35,299 bases of DNA from an uncultured Eubacterium sp. (GCA_900550135.1 URQO01000014.1:1-35299), one strand, 5' to 3'. Positions 13,110-21,557 are shown, numbered from the stretch's first letter. Numbers and translations are program-made. The notes: generated from the sequence alone by a model not told the origin.

Positions 13110-15350
13110 ATGAAGAAGTATGTTCAAAAAGGAATTAGTCTAGCTTTAGTATTATCTATGACAACTTGTGGATTGGCAGGTTGTGGTGAAACAAAGGAAA
13201 GTAAGGACACAAAAGAAACTACAACAACTTCAACAAGTGTAAATGAGCAAAATGTAGAATCATTATTAACAAGTAAGATTGGAAATGCCGGTGATACAGA
13301 CAAGCATGAAACAGTTTACGTTGAGATGAACTCTGATGGAACAGTTTCAAAAACAATTGTCAGCGACAAATTGAAAGTGTCAGGCAAGGATAACATTAAA
13401 GACATTTCAAATCTTGAGGATATAAAGAATATTAGTGGAGACGAAAAGTTTACATATGACGATGATGGAAATATCATTTGGGAAAACAAAGGAAAAAATA
13501 TTTCTTATCAGGGTACAACAACACAGACTCCACCACTTGATATTAGCATCAAGTATTATTTAGATGATCAGGAAATATCACCTGAGGATTTGGCAGGAAA
13601 AAGTGGAAAAGTAAAAATCGAATATCAATACACAAACAATTCTAAAGAAGAAGGAGATTTCGTTCCATTTATTGCATTAACAGGAATGATTTTAGATGAC
13701 AGTTTTTCAAATGTTAAAGTTGAAAATGGAAAGTCAATACAATATAAAGATTCAAATATTGTTATTGGTTACGGAGCTCCCGGAATTAAGGATGAACTTG
13801 AATCAAGAATTAACAAGGCAGATGAATATTTAAAGGATGTTGAAATTCCGGATTCATTTTCTGTAACAGCTGATGTAAAAGATTTTCAGATGGATATGGC
13901 AGTTACAGTTGCAACTTCAGAAATCGGTGATTTAGATTTAAGTGATTCATTGGATTTGTCAAATGTTGAATCACAGATGAACGAGTTAAAGGATGGAACA
14001 AACAAGTTGCAGGATGGAGCAGGTCAGTTAAAAGGTGGAGCAGAAAAGTTAAAAGATGGTAGCTCACAGGTTAACACAGGTGCTCAAAAGATTGCAAAAT
14101 ATACAGCTGATCTATTTTCAGGAACAACGCAGCTTTTAGAAAGCTATACATTATTTGACAGTTCAATGGTAAGTGCTGTTAAGTCAGCAAAAGAAGGTTC
14201 AGATAAATTGTATTCAGGAACACAATCAGTTAAAAATGCATCAAAAAAATTAGATGATGGTGCAAAGAAACTGGACAGCGCTGCAGGTGATTTAAATGAT
14301 GGCGCAAAGCAGATAAGAGATGGTCTTAAGAGTGCAAAAGCAGGATTTGAAGATTCAAAGAACAGTGATGGAACAATAAAGGTAGGTCTTAAGTCAGGAG
14401 CATCACAGTTAGCAGAAGGAACTAAAACTGCAAATCAGGGTGTGCAGAAAGTTGTAGGAGTATTACAGAGTGCACCAAGTACAATTGAAAGTCAGATTCA
14501 GGCAGTGGTTGATAAGATTAGTGCATCAACAAACGGAGCAATTGGAACAAAGGCAAAATTAAATACAGTAGTTGAAGGAATTAATGAAAAGGTTACAGGC
14601 GGTACACCACTTGAAAATGTTGTAGCTGCATATGGACTTACAACTTCACAGTATTATGGATTATTAAATGCATATTATAGCATTCAGACTTTAGAGCAGG
14701 TGCAGGCATCATTTGAACAGAAGATAGCAACAAATAAGGATGATATAACAGCACTTCTTACAGGAATGAATACATTACAGTCAGGTGCAAGTGAATTAAA
14801 TACAGGAATTAATACATTGTATACAGGAATTAACACATTGTATTCAGGAGCAACACAGCTTGCATCAGGTACAGGCCAGTTAAAGTCAGGCACAGGTACA
14901 TTATCAGATGGCACAGGACAGCTTAAATCAGGTGCAAAAGATTTAAATGATGGAATGAAGACACTTGACGATGGTACAAAAGAAATGAACTCAAAACTTG
15001 GTGATGCAAGTTCTAAAGTAAAAGATGGAATCGGTACAGTTAATTCAGGTGCCGGACAGATTAGTGACGGAGCCAAAACATTAGCAGGTGGCACAAAGAC
15101 TCTTGGCGATGGCGTGGTTTCATTATTCGATGGTGCAGTTTCATTAAATGATGGTGTTATAAAACTTAACAAAGATGGAATAAGCAAGATTACAGATATC
15201 TTTGGAAAAGATGCAAAGAATGCAGTAGATGATATAGAAGACATTTTAAATAATGGAAAAGATTACAAATCATTTACAGGAATTAATGAAAACATGAATG
15301 GAGATGTTAAGTTCATTTTCAGAACATCAGAAATTAAGTCAGATAAGTAA
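13110..15350 (+). CDS. Lipoprotein with X-X-X-Leu-X-X-Gly heptad repeats (YhgE-like partner)
   Basis: Secreted lipoprotein, 746 residues. The signal peptide ends in the lipobox GLAGC. Residues ~30-290 form a beta-type domain with KVKIEYQYTNNS and FSNVKVENGKSIQY. Residues ~290-720 are dominated by heptads of the pattern LxxG, for example LKDGTNKLQDGAGQLKGG, in two long tracts separated by a helical insert. These repeats are typical of the YhgE/Pip and MMPL-associated proteins. Unlike YhgE it has no C-terminal membrane segments, so it would be held only by the lipid anchor. ATG at 13110 follows AAAAGGAG; GTG at 13098 overlaps that site. The MMPL gene follows after 14 bases. A 21-base DNA repeat near 14800-14845 shows recent heptad expansion. 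Role: probably an outer-face partner of the MMPL protein. Confidence 0.8.
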   Translation: MKKYVQKGISLALVLSMTTCGLAGCGETKESKDTKETTTTSTSVNEQNVESLLTSKIGNAGDTDKHETVYVEMNSDGTVSKTIVSDKLKVSGKDNIKDISNLEDIKNISGDEKFTYDDDGNIIWENKGKNISYQGTTTQTPPLDISIKYYLDDQEISPEDLAGKSGKVKIEYQYTNNSKEEGDFVPFIALTGMILDDSFSNVKVENGKSIQYKDSNIVIGYGAPGIKDELESRINKADEYLKDVEIPDSFSVTADVKDFQMDMAVTVATSEIGDLDLSDSLDLSNVESQMNELKDGTNKLQDGAGQLKGGAEKLKDGSSQVNTGAQKIAKYTADLFSGTTQLLESYTLFDSSMVSAVKSAKEGSDKLYSGTQSVKNASKKLDDGAKKLDSAAGDLNDGAKQIRDGLKSAKAGFEDSKNSDGTIKVGLKSGASQLAEGTKTANQGVQKVVGVLQSAPSTIESQIQAVVDKISASTNGAIGTKAKLNTVVEGINEKVTGGTPLENVVAAYGLTTSQYYGLLNAYYSIQTLEQVQASFEQKIATNKDDITALLTGMNTLQSGASELNTGINTLYTGINTLYSGATQLASGTGQLKSGTGTLSDGTGQLKSGAKDLNDGMKTLDDGTKEMNSKLGDASSKVKDGIGTVNSGAGQISDGAKTLAGGTKTLGDGVVSLFDGAVSLNDGVIKLNKDGISKITDIFGKDAKNAVDDIEDILNNGKDYKSFTGINENMNGDVKFIFRTSEIKSDK

Positions 15351-15364
15351 AGGAGCCGTTTAAT

Positions 15365-17434
15365 ATGAACAAATTTGGAAAGTTTGTAGTAAAAGCCAGA
15401 CATGCTATATTGATTTTAAGTATTTTACTATTGATTCCGGCTGCCATTGGCTATTTAAATACTAGAGTAAATTATGACCTTTTGTATTATCTTCCTGATG
15501 GAATTGATACAATGACAGGTCAGGATATAATGATGGATGAGTTTAACTCCGGAGCATTCAGTATTGTTATGGTAGACAAAATGGATGACAAAGACGTGGC
15601 AACTCTTATTGACAAAATGAAAAAAGTTGATCATGTAAGCAAGGTTTTGTGGTATGACAGCTTTGAAAAAGCAGGTATTCCAAAGGATATGTTACCTGAT
15701 AATGTGTATAAAGCATTTAACAAAGGTACATCAACAATTATGATGGTTATATTTGATGATACAAGTTCAGGTGATGGAACAATGGAGGCTATTACAAAGC
15801 TTAGAACTATTGCCAAAGACCAATGTTATATCAGTGGTATTTCAGCCATTGTTACAGATACAAAAGCATTGGTTGAGCAGGAAATGTTCATATATGTATG
15901 TATAGCGGCTCTTGTTTCAATTTTAGTATTATCATTGCTTATGGATTCCTTCCTTATTCCAATATTCTTTATGTTAAGTATTGGAATGGCAATTGTATAT
16001 AACTTAGGTAGCAACTTTGTGGTGGGAGAGATATCCTACATTACAAAGGCGTTGGCCGCAGTACTTCAGTTAGGTGTTACAATGGATTACTCAATATTCC
16101 TGTGGCACAGTTATGAGGAACAATTGGAAAAATATCCTGAGGATAATAAAAAGGCCATGGCAGAGGCCATATCGGCTACAATATCATCAGTTGTAAGTAG
16201 CTCAATTACTACAGTTGCAGGTTTCGTGGCACTTTGCTTTATGAGTTTTACCTTAGGGCTAGACCTTGGTATTGTTATGGCAAAGGGTGTAATTTTAGGT
16301 GTTATATCATGTGTAACAATTTTGCCGTCATTCATTTTATTGTTTGATAAGGCAATTCATAAAACAAAACACAGACAATTATTACCGGACTTTAAGAGAT
16401 TACCCGGATTTATAACAAAGCACTACAAGGCATTTTTCATAATTTTCTTAGTATTGTTGGTACCTGCCATTTACGGCCAGAGCAATGCAAAAGTATATTA
16501 TGATTTAACACTTAGCTTACCGGAAAATCTAAAGAGTGTTACGGCGCAAAATAAGATTGCAAAAGAATACGATTTAGGTTCTGCCAACATGATATTGGTA
16601 AGCTCAAAAACATCAGCAAAAGATGTTAAAAATCTTTTAAATGATGTAAATGATGTAGATGGTGTACAGGTGGCAATGGGAATGGAAAGTTTCTTAGATG
16701 GTTCAGTTCCTGATGAATTTATACCAGAAGATTTAAAGAGTGCATTAAAGAGTGACAAACATGAAATGTTAATCTTTATGTCAGAATATAAAACAGGTTC
16801 TGATGAAGCCAATGCACAGTGTAATAAGATAGAAAAAATTATTAAAAAATATGATAAAACAGGAATGCTTGTAGGTGAGGCGGCATGTACAAGGGATTTA
16901 ATTAAGATTACAAATAAGGACTTTGCAACAGTAAGTTTTGTATCAATATTTGTTATATTTATCATTATAGCAATTGTATTTAAGTCAATATCACTTCCTG
17001 TAATACTGGTATCAGCAATTGAGTTCGCTATTTTTATCAATATGGGTATTCCATATTATACCGGGGCAACATTACCGTTTATTGCATCCATTGTTATTGG
17101 AACAATACAGCTTGGTGCCACCGTTGACTATGCTATCTTAATGACAAACAGATACAAACAGGAAAGAAGCAGTGGCAAGGAAAGAAAACTTGCTGCAAAA
17201 GATGCATTACAGGCAACAATGAAATCAATTATTGTTAGTGCATGTACATTCTTTGGAGCAACATTCGGGGTAGGTGCATATTCAAGTATTGATATGATTA
17301 GTTCTCTTTGTTTATTAATGGCAAGAGGTGCTGTAATCAGTATGGTAGTTGTATTATGTGTTCTTCCTGCATTGTTTATTATCTTTGATAAATTAATAGT
17401 TAAAGGAAGCTATAAATTTTTAGCAATAAAATAA
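15365..17434 (+). CDS. MMPL/RND family membrane transporter
   Basis: Large transporter of the MMPL branch of the RND superfamily, 689 residues. It is built of two similar halves, each with one N-terminal membrane helix (residues ~10-30 and ~350-368), an extracytoplasmic domain of ~140 residues, then five membrane helices (~175-325 and ~520-680). Conserved features are QLGVTMDYSIFLWHSYEEQ in half one and IQLGATVDYAILMTNRYK in half two, whose Asp residues fit the proton-relay position. Family members export lipids, peptides or toxic compounds using the proton gradient. It follows the heptad lipoprotein by 14 bases and a strong terminator follows it, so the two form an operon, probably under the upstream TetR. 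Confidence 0.92.
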   Translation: MNKFGKFVVKARHAILILSILLLIPAAIGYLNTRVNYDLLYYLPDGIDTMTGQDIMMDEFNSGAFSIVMVDKMDDKDVATLIDKMKKVDHVSKVLWYDSFEKAGIPKDMLPDNVYKAFNKGTSTIMMVIFDDTSSGDGTMEAITKLRTIAKDQCYISGISAIVTDTKALVEQEMFIYVCIAALVSILVLSLLMDSFLIPIFFMLSIGMAIVYNLGSNFVVGEISYITKALAAVLQLGVTMDYSIFLWHSYEEQLEKYPEDNKKAMAEAISATISSVVSSSITTVAGFVALCFMSFTLGLDLGIVMAKGVILGVISCVTILPSFILLFDKAIHKTKHRQLLPDFKRLPGFITKHYKAFFIIFLVLLVPAIYGQSNAKVYYDLTLSLPENLKSVTAQNKIAKEYDLGSANMILVSSKTSAKDVKNLLNDVNDVDGVQVAMGMESFLDGSVPDEFIPEDLKSALKSDKHEMLIFMSEYKTGSDEANAQCNKIEKIIKKYDKTGMLVGEAACTRDLIKITNKDFATVSFVSIFVIFIIIAIVFKSISLPVILVSAIEFAIFINMGIPYYTGATLPFIASIVIGTIQLGATVDYAILMTNRYKQERSSGKERKLAAKDALQATMKSIIVSACTFFGATFGVGAYSSIDMISSLCLLMARGAVISMVVVLCVLPALFIIFDKLIVKGSYKFLAIK

Positions 17435-17443
17435 AAATAACAT

Positions 17444-17486
17444 AAAAAGTTCTATAAGTTTTCAGGATTTATAGAACTTTTTTTCT
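17444..17486 (+). terminator. Terminator of the lipoprotein/MMPL operon
   Basis: AAAAAGTTCTATAA (17444-17457) pairs with TTATAGAACTTTTT (17469-17482), followed by more T. The symmetry of A- and T-runs would also work from the other strand. Confidence 0.9.
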
Positions 17487-17601
17487 TTAAAAAAATGAAA
17501 AATATGGTATAATTTAATTAGAAATATCGTACGGTTTTAAACAGGAAAAATATAAGAATTTGTATTTTTTATACTTGAAATTCAGACTGGAGGGATGGAT
17601 A

Positions 17602-18192
17602 ATGAAACAGGTATTGATAGCATTAGGAAGAGAATTTGGAAGTGGCGGACTGAAAGTGGCAGAGATTTTGGCGGAGCATTATGGAATTCCACTTTACCAC
17701 AAGAAGTTACTGGAAGAAGTGGCAAAAGGAGGAAATTATAGCGAGGAAGTTATTGCAAGATATGACGAAAAGCCTATTAATCTTTCATTTATGCCTATTC
17801 CTATCGGTGGTGTAACTACATCGTTGGAACAGGATGTTGCCATAAAGGAATTCAATTTCCTTAGAGAAAAAGCCAATGACGAAAAAGAATCATTTGTAGT
17901 TGTTGGAAGATGTGCAGATGAGATATTGGCAGACAATCCAAATCTTACAAGAGTATTTGTTATGGGTGATACAGAAAGCAAGAAAAAACGTGTTATGGAA
18001 AGAGAAAGTGTTGGCGAAAAGCAGGCTCTTAATATGATGCGAAAAGCAGATAAGGTCAGAAAGACATATCACAACTTCTATTGTGAAAATAAGTGGGGAG
18101 ATTCAAGAGGATACGATATTTGTATCAGTACAAAGGATTTGCCACTGGAAAAAGTTGCAGAAGTTATTATCAGTTACATCGATAATAAATAA
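17602..18192 (+). CDS. Cytidylate kinase-like family protein
   Basis: P-loop nucleoside-monophosphate-kinase-like protein, ~196 residues, of the Cytidylate_kin2 type. The N-terminus reads MKQVLIALGREFGSGG, where GREFGSGG replaces a classical Walker A, followed by GIPLYHKKLLEEVAK. Later parts are VVVGRCADEIL and TRVFVMGDTESKKKRV, with the lid RVMERESVGEKQALNMM rich in basic residues. The true Cmk that makes CDP is a different, longer-conserved protein, and the substrate of this family is not settled. ATG at 17602 follows GGAGGG; the longer frame from 17560 adds a sequence without a ribosome binding site. Its last 13 codons are duplicated just after the stop. Confidence 0.85.
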   Translation: MKQVLIALGREFGSGGLKVAEILAEHYGIPLYHKKLLEEVAKGGNYSEEVIARYDEKPINLSFMPIPIGGVTTSLEQDVAIKEFNFLREKANDEKESFVVVGRCADEILADNPNLTRVFVMGDTESKKKRVMERESVGEKQALNMMRKADKVRKTYHNFYCENKWGDSRGYDICISTKDLPLEKVAEVIISYIDNK

Positions 18193-18229
18193 GTTGCAGA
18201 AGTTAATGACAGCCACATCGACAATAAAT
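18152..18229 (+). repeat. 39-base tandem duplication at the end of the kinase-like gene
   Basis: Copy 1 (18152-18190) is the coding end. Copy 2 (18191-18229) follows directly and keeps most bases, both starting AAGTTGCAGAAGTTA and ending AATAAAT. The TAA stop is created at the junction. A faint third trace (TTATTATCAGTTATAA) lies at ~18240-18256. Confidence 0.75.
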
Positions 18230-18343
18230 GGTTATAGAATTTATTATCAGTTATAATTTATGAACTTTGATTTTTAGGTGGTTAGTAGTTACATAAGTAG
18301 CAATTAATGTGATGGAAATATATATCAAAAACGTTTTAACATA
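18230..18343. other. Intergenic DNA with no recognised feature
   Basis: Between the duplicated kinase tail and the terminator I see only AT-rich sequence. The gap to the next start (18525) holds the terminator and no convincing promoter. Confidence 0.5.
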
Positions 18344-18379
18344 AAAGACTCCTATATTTTATAGGGGTCTTTGTTTTTA
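18344..18379 (+). terminator. Rho-independent terminator
   Basis: AAAGACTCCTATA (18344-18356) and TATAGGGGTCTTT (18360-18372) pair over 13 bases with one G-T and a TTT loop; T-rich sequence follows (GTTTTTAT). Confidence 0.88.
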
Positions 18380-18524
18380 TTTGTAAAATAATAAAAATAC
18401 TTTCATTACCTTGCAATATGGCTATAAATAAAGGAATATGTTAAAATATGACTGTAGTTTAAAAGGTTACAACGGGATGATTTATAAATTGACAGGGAGA
18501 AGTAATCGAAGGAGGATAAATTTT

Positions 18525-19799
18525 ATGATAAAGCAAAAAAGTATTCATATGAAAAAATGTATAAAAAAAATTGCAGGCTTTACTTTAAGTTTGGCTATGG
18601 TTTTTACCATTCCGATTATTGACCAGACAAATTTAAAAACAGCAAAGGCAGATGAAAGGATTGGAACTTCGTTTAAGTATGATTATACATATGCTACACA
18701 TGGATATGGTTATCAGTTATGTGAAGCAGATGTAATAAAGGCAGAAGACAAACCATTTCCTTCTGTTATAAAAACAGATATGGAAGACTGTACAATGTCT
18801 GTTGGAGAAATCGTACCTGTTTATAATGGAAGTGCCAAGACCATACCTGTTGCAATTGAGTACAACGGAAACCAACTTACAGAAAATATTGATTACACAT
18901 TGACTTACAAAGATAATGTAAATGCAGGAACAGCAACAGTTACAGCAACAGGTATGGGAGAATATACAGGAAATATTAGCAGACAGTTTGAAATACAGCC
19001 GGTTGATATTAATTCAGACATAATAACAAAGGATTTTTCAAATATTAAGGAAAGTTATGAATATATTATTATGGAAATTATGACTCCTATAAAATTAAAA
19101 ATAAATAATGCATTGCTGGCAGTAGGAATTGACTATACAGTGGATTATCAGAACAACCTATATCCGGGAACAGCAACAGTGACGTTTACAGGTCAGGGCA
19201 ATTATAAAGGAACTATTACAAAAACATTTAATATTGTAAAGAAAAATATATCAAACGTAGCAGTAAAGGCATATTTTAATAGTGCCAATAAACTTGTTGT
19301 AACAGCCAATGTTCCTGACAATGGAAGAAGTTTAATTGAAGGGACTGATTTTGTATATGATCAGACTACAGATTCTATGGGAAATGTTACAGTTACAGTA
19401 AAAGCAATTGGAGATAATTTTATAGGTAGCAAAAATGTTACGATAAAAGCAGAGGATAATCCAAACAAACCTGTTACAACAACACCTGCACCTACCACTA
19501 AGAAGATTAAAGTGGGTAAAGTAAAATTATCAAAGGTTCAAAATGTTAAGAGGAAAAAGATAAAAGTTACATGGAAAAAGGTATCAGGTGTAACAGGATA
19601 CAAGGTAAGATTTGCATTATCTAAAGCAAAGCTTAAAAAAGCAAAGGTAAAAACTGTAAAGAAAAATATTTCTTCATACATTATTAAAAAGTTAAAGAAG
19701 AAAAAATATTTTGTACAGGTAAGAGCTTACAAGGTAGTTAATAAAAAAGTATACATGGGAGCATGGAGTAATGTTAAATCTACAAAAGTAAGAAAATAA
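18525..19799 (+). CDS. Secreted Ig-like/FN3-like surface protein
   Basis: Exported protein, ~424 residues. A basic N-terminus and the hydrophobic KIAGFTLSLAMVFTIPII form a signal peptide ending near AKA-DE. Residues ~85-180 and ~180-250 are two related Ig-like repeats, each with the pattern DYTLTYKDNVNAGTATVTATG or DYTVDYQNNLYPGTATVTF (Gly-Thr-Ala-Thr-Val core). A third, weaker one covers ~250-315. A Thr-Pro linker (TTTPAPTTKK) leads to a lysine-rich FN3-like domain (~328-424) with KIKVTWKKVSGVTGYKVRF and YFVQVRAYKV. No LPXTG or membrane anchor is present; the very basic C-terminal domain may hold the protein to the anionic wall. ATG at 18525 follows AGGAGG; the frame is open upstream to 18438 without a ribosome binding site. 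Confidence 0.82.
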   Translation: MIKQKSIHMKKCIKKIAGFTLSLAMVFTIPIIDQTNLKTAKADERIGTSFKYDYTYATHGYGYQLCEADVIKAEDKPFPSVIKTDMEDCTMSVGEIVPVYNGSAKTIPVAIEYNGNQLTENIDYTLTYKDNVNAGTATVTATGMGEYTGNISRQFEIQPVDINSDIITKDFSNIKESYEYIIMEIMTPIKLKINNALLAVGIDYTVDYQNNLYPGTATVTFTGQGNYKGTITKTFNIVKKNISNVAVKAYFNSANKLVVTANVPDNGRSLIEGTDFVYDQTTDSMGNVTVTVKAIGDNFIGSKNVTIKAEDNPNKPVTTTPAPTTKKIKVGKVKLSKVQNVKRKKIKVTWKKVSGVTGYKVRFALSKAKLKKAKVKTVKKNISSYIIKKLKKKKYFVQVRAYKVVNKKVYMGAWSNVKSTKVRK

Positions 19800-19892
19800 G
19801 GAATTGTCGAAAATAAACCCCAATTAGTAAAAATAAGCCTAAAGGGTGGAAACAAGCAGGAAAATTCAAAGCTAAAAATAATGAATTAAGGA

Positions 19893-20003
19893 GAACGTTT
19901 CACTAGGGACGCACACTTGTGCGAGAAGAAAATAGTTCCACGGCAATAGGTACTGGGTGAGAAGAATGTCACAAGCACATTCTTCATTTAATGGTACTAG
20001 CCT
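19893..20003 (+). ncRNA. Compact structured element, unknown RNA or IS200/IS605-type end
   Basis: The sequence is less AT-rich than its surroundings and folds well. CGCAC (19910-19914) and GTGCG (19919-19923) make a tight hairpin inside GGGAC/GTTCC. GAAGAATGT (19960-19968) and ACATTCTTC (19977-19985) make a second, extended by GGC...TAG...TAC pairing with GTACTAGCC (19994-20002). No T-run follows, so it is not a terminator. The frame across it includes GRTLVREENSSTAIGTG, reminiscent of a degraded transposase-accessory (TnpB-like) tail, but that is weak. It could be an orphan right end with its RNA scaffold, a riboswitch-like leader or an independent ncRNA. It matches no motif I can name with confidence. 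Confidence 0.4.
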
Positions 20004-20050
20004 ACATTACAAAACAATGATATAATTTAATAAATATTTAGGAGGTGTTT

Positions 20051-20467
20051 ATGGGCGAATTAACTTTTAAAGGAATTAAGGTAGAAGAGATTGATTTGAC
20101 AAACAAAATTGAAGGACAGGCAAAATTGGATATAAGCCAGAGAGCCTCATTTAATGTCAAATACACAAATGACAATTTACACTGTATGGCAAATCTTATA
20201 ATTGACATGATGGAGAAAAATGCACCTATGGATTTCAATTTTAAGATAAGCGCAACAGCATTTCTGGATTGTGAACCGGGAATGGATAAAAAGGAAATTC
20301 ACAAAAAGGCATACGATGAAATTTATCCACATGTAAGAGCATTGGTTATTACAATACTGACAAATGCAGGGCTTCCACCACTTATTATACCAAAGGTGAA
20401 AATGGATAGTTCCAATATAAAAATAGAAGAAGGAGAGGGAGCAGACAAAAACGGTTTATACAGTTAA
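20051..20467 (+). CDS. SecB-like chaperone family protein
   Basis: Cytoplasmic protein of 138 residues. The start ELTFKGIKVEEIDL gives a first strand. The C-terminal half has the SecB hallmark: KAYDEIYPHVRALVITIL, then TNAGLPPLIIPKVKMD, matching the LFPYAR...TANAGLPPL block of SecB. The family holds unfolded precursors for export, and SecB-like proteins also act as control chaperones of some toxin-antitoxin systems. No toxin or antitoxin gene adjoins it here. ATG at 20051 follows AGGAGGT; a GTG at 20045 overlaps that site. A TATAAT (20021-20026) with no clear -35 lies upstream, just after the structured element at 19893-20003. Confidence 0.8.
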   Translation: MGELTFKGIKVEEIDLTNKIEGQAKLDISQRASFNVKYTNDNLHCMANLIIDMMEKNAPMDFNFKISATAFLDCEPGMDKKEIHKKAYDEIYPHVRALVITILTNAGLPPLIIPKVKMDSSNIKIEEGEGADKNGLYS

Positions 20468-20671
20468 ATATACATAAAAATGTTTTTAGCCCATTTGTAA
20501 AAAAAGTGGAAAATAACAAGAATGAAAAAAGACAGTTTTTTGTGCAAAAATTATAAATAATCCATTTATAATTTGATTTAACAGTTGAAATATAGGCAAA
20601 ATTGACAAAAAAAGTTAATGCATTTTTACGTTATTGCAAAAAATGTTTTTAATTTTTAAACTATAAGTGTA

Positions 20672-20754
20672 TTAGATTTTTAGGTAACATAATAATCTAA
20701 ACCCTTTCAATTTTGTGGCGTTTCGGAGTAGTCTGAAACGCCATTCCTGTTTTT
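20672..20754 (+). terminator. Two-hairpin segment ending in a terminator, possible small RNA
   Basis: Hairpin one is TTAGATT (20672-20678) with AATCTAA (20694-20700). Hairpin two is TGGCGTTTCGGA (20716-20727) with TCTGAAACGCCA (20732-20743), 12 pairs around GTAG, followed by TTCCTGTTTTT. The terminator is ~250 bases after the SecB-like stop, far for an mRNA end. The gap 20468-20671 is AT-rich with TTGACA at 20602 but no matching -10. An independent short transcript is possible. Confidence 0.6.
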
Positions 20755-20755
20755 A

Positions 20756-20850
20756 AAAGAAAATCTGTAATAATGATTAAGGTTTCAAAATCCTAAAGAA
20801 AATCTGTAATAATTATGATTCAGGTTTTAAAATCCCAAAGAAAGATGAAA
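20756..20850 (+). repeat. 39/42-base tandem duplication at the sfsA start
   Basis: AAAGAAAATCTGTAATAAT begins at 20756 and 20795, each followed by ATGATTNAGGTTTNAAAATCC; a third, short copy (AAAGAAAG) begins at 20837. The first copy encodes MIKVSKS then a stop. The second reads MIQVLKSQRK and runs in frame into sfsA. Confidence 0.75.
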
Positions 20851-21540
20851 TATAAAAATATAGTAAAAGGAACATTTTTAGAAAGACCAAACAGATTTAT
20901 TGCATATGTAGATGTGGAAAATGAAAAAGATAATCCCCAGACTGTACATGTGAAAAATACTGGTAGATGTAAGGAACTTCTAGTAAGAGGCGCAACAGTA
21001 TATTTAGAAAAATCAAATAATCCCAATAGAAAGACAAAATATGATCTGGTTAAGGTCATTAAAAATAAAACTTTAATAAATATGGATTCCCAGGCACCAA
21101 ACAAAGTAATAAATGAATGGCTTTTGGACAATAATATTTATAAGAATACCACATTGGTAAAACCTGAAAAAACTTACAAAGAATCAAGATTTGATTTCTA
21201 TGTAGAAGGAGACGGCAGGAAAGCATGGGTAGAAGTAAAGGGAGTAACTCTTGAAAAGAACCATGTGGCAATGTTTCCTGATGCACCAAGTGACAGGGCA
21301 GTGAAACATATAGAGCATTTGATAAAAGCAAAAAAGGAAGGATATGATTCTTTTATTATATTTGTAATACAAATGAAGGGTGTGAAATATTTTACCCCAA
21401 ATATTGAAACCCATAAGGAGTTTGCAGAAGTGTTAAAAAAGGCTGAAAAATCAGGAGTTAAAATTCTTGCATATGATTGTGATGTAACGGAAGACAGTCT
21501 AAAAATAGATATGCCTGTAGAAGTAAAATTAAATTTGTAA
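20845..21540 (+). CDS. sfsA: SfsA family nuclease
   Basis: SfsA-family protein, 231 residues, the usual length (E. coli 234). The N-terminal OB-like part has FLERPNRFIAYVDV and VKNTGRCKELL. The core has SRFDFYVEG and WVEVKGVTLE, the Asp and Glu-x-Lys of a PD-(D/E)XK nuclease fold. FPDAPSDRAVKHIEHL is a family block. It was named for sugar fermentation stimulation in E. coli; more recent work treats it as a nucleic-acid nuclease. ATG at 20845 gives the family N-terminus MKYKNIVKGTFLERP, with only a weak AAAGAAAG before it. An upstream in-frame ATG at 20815 lies in a duplicated segment with no ribosome binding site, so a 10-residue extension is possible. Confidence 0.9.
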   Translation: MKYKNIVKGTFLERPNRFIAYVDVENEKDNPQTVHVKNTGRCKELLVRGATVYLEKSNNPNRKTKYDLVKVIKNKTLINMDSQAPNKVINEWLLDNNIYKNTTLVKPEKTYKESRFDFYVEGDGRKAWVEVKGVTLEKNHVAMFPDAPSDRAVKHIEHLIKAKKEGYDSFIIFVIQMKGVKYFTPNIETHKEFAEVLKKAEKSGVKILAYDCDVTEDSLKIDMPVEVKLNL

Positions 21541-21557
21541 ATATTTGTTTATTTTAG

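Noticed and set aside
14797..14850. Possible CRISPR-like direct repeats
   Set aside because: The 21-base repeats are in-frame coding units of the heptad protein with no spacers.
14684..15244. 186-codon ORF on the - strand
   Set aside because: It is the antisense of the heptad-repeat coding region; its length comes from the periodic codon use of that gene.
16498..17040. 180-codon ORF on the - strand
   Set aside because: Antisense shadow of the MMPL gene, with no ribosome site and no recognisable domain.
19893..20003. Cyclic-di-GMP (GEMM-I) riboswitch
   Set aside because: GGGACGCA is present, but the upstream GGCAAACC-type block and the tetraloop receptor pattern are not.
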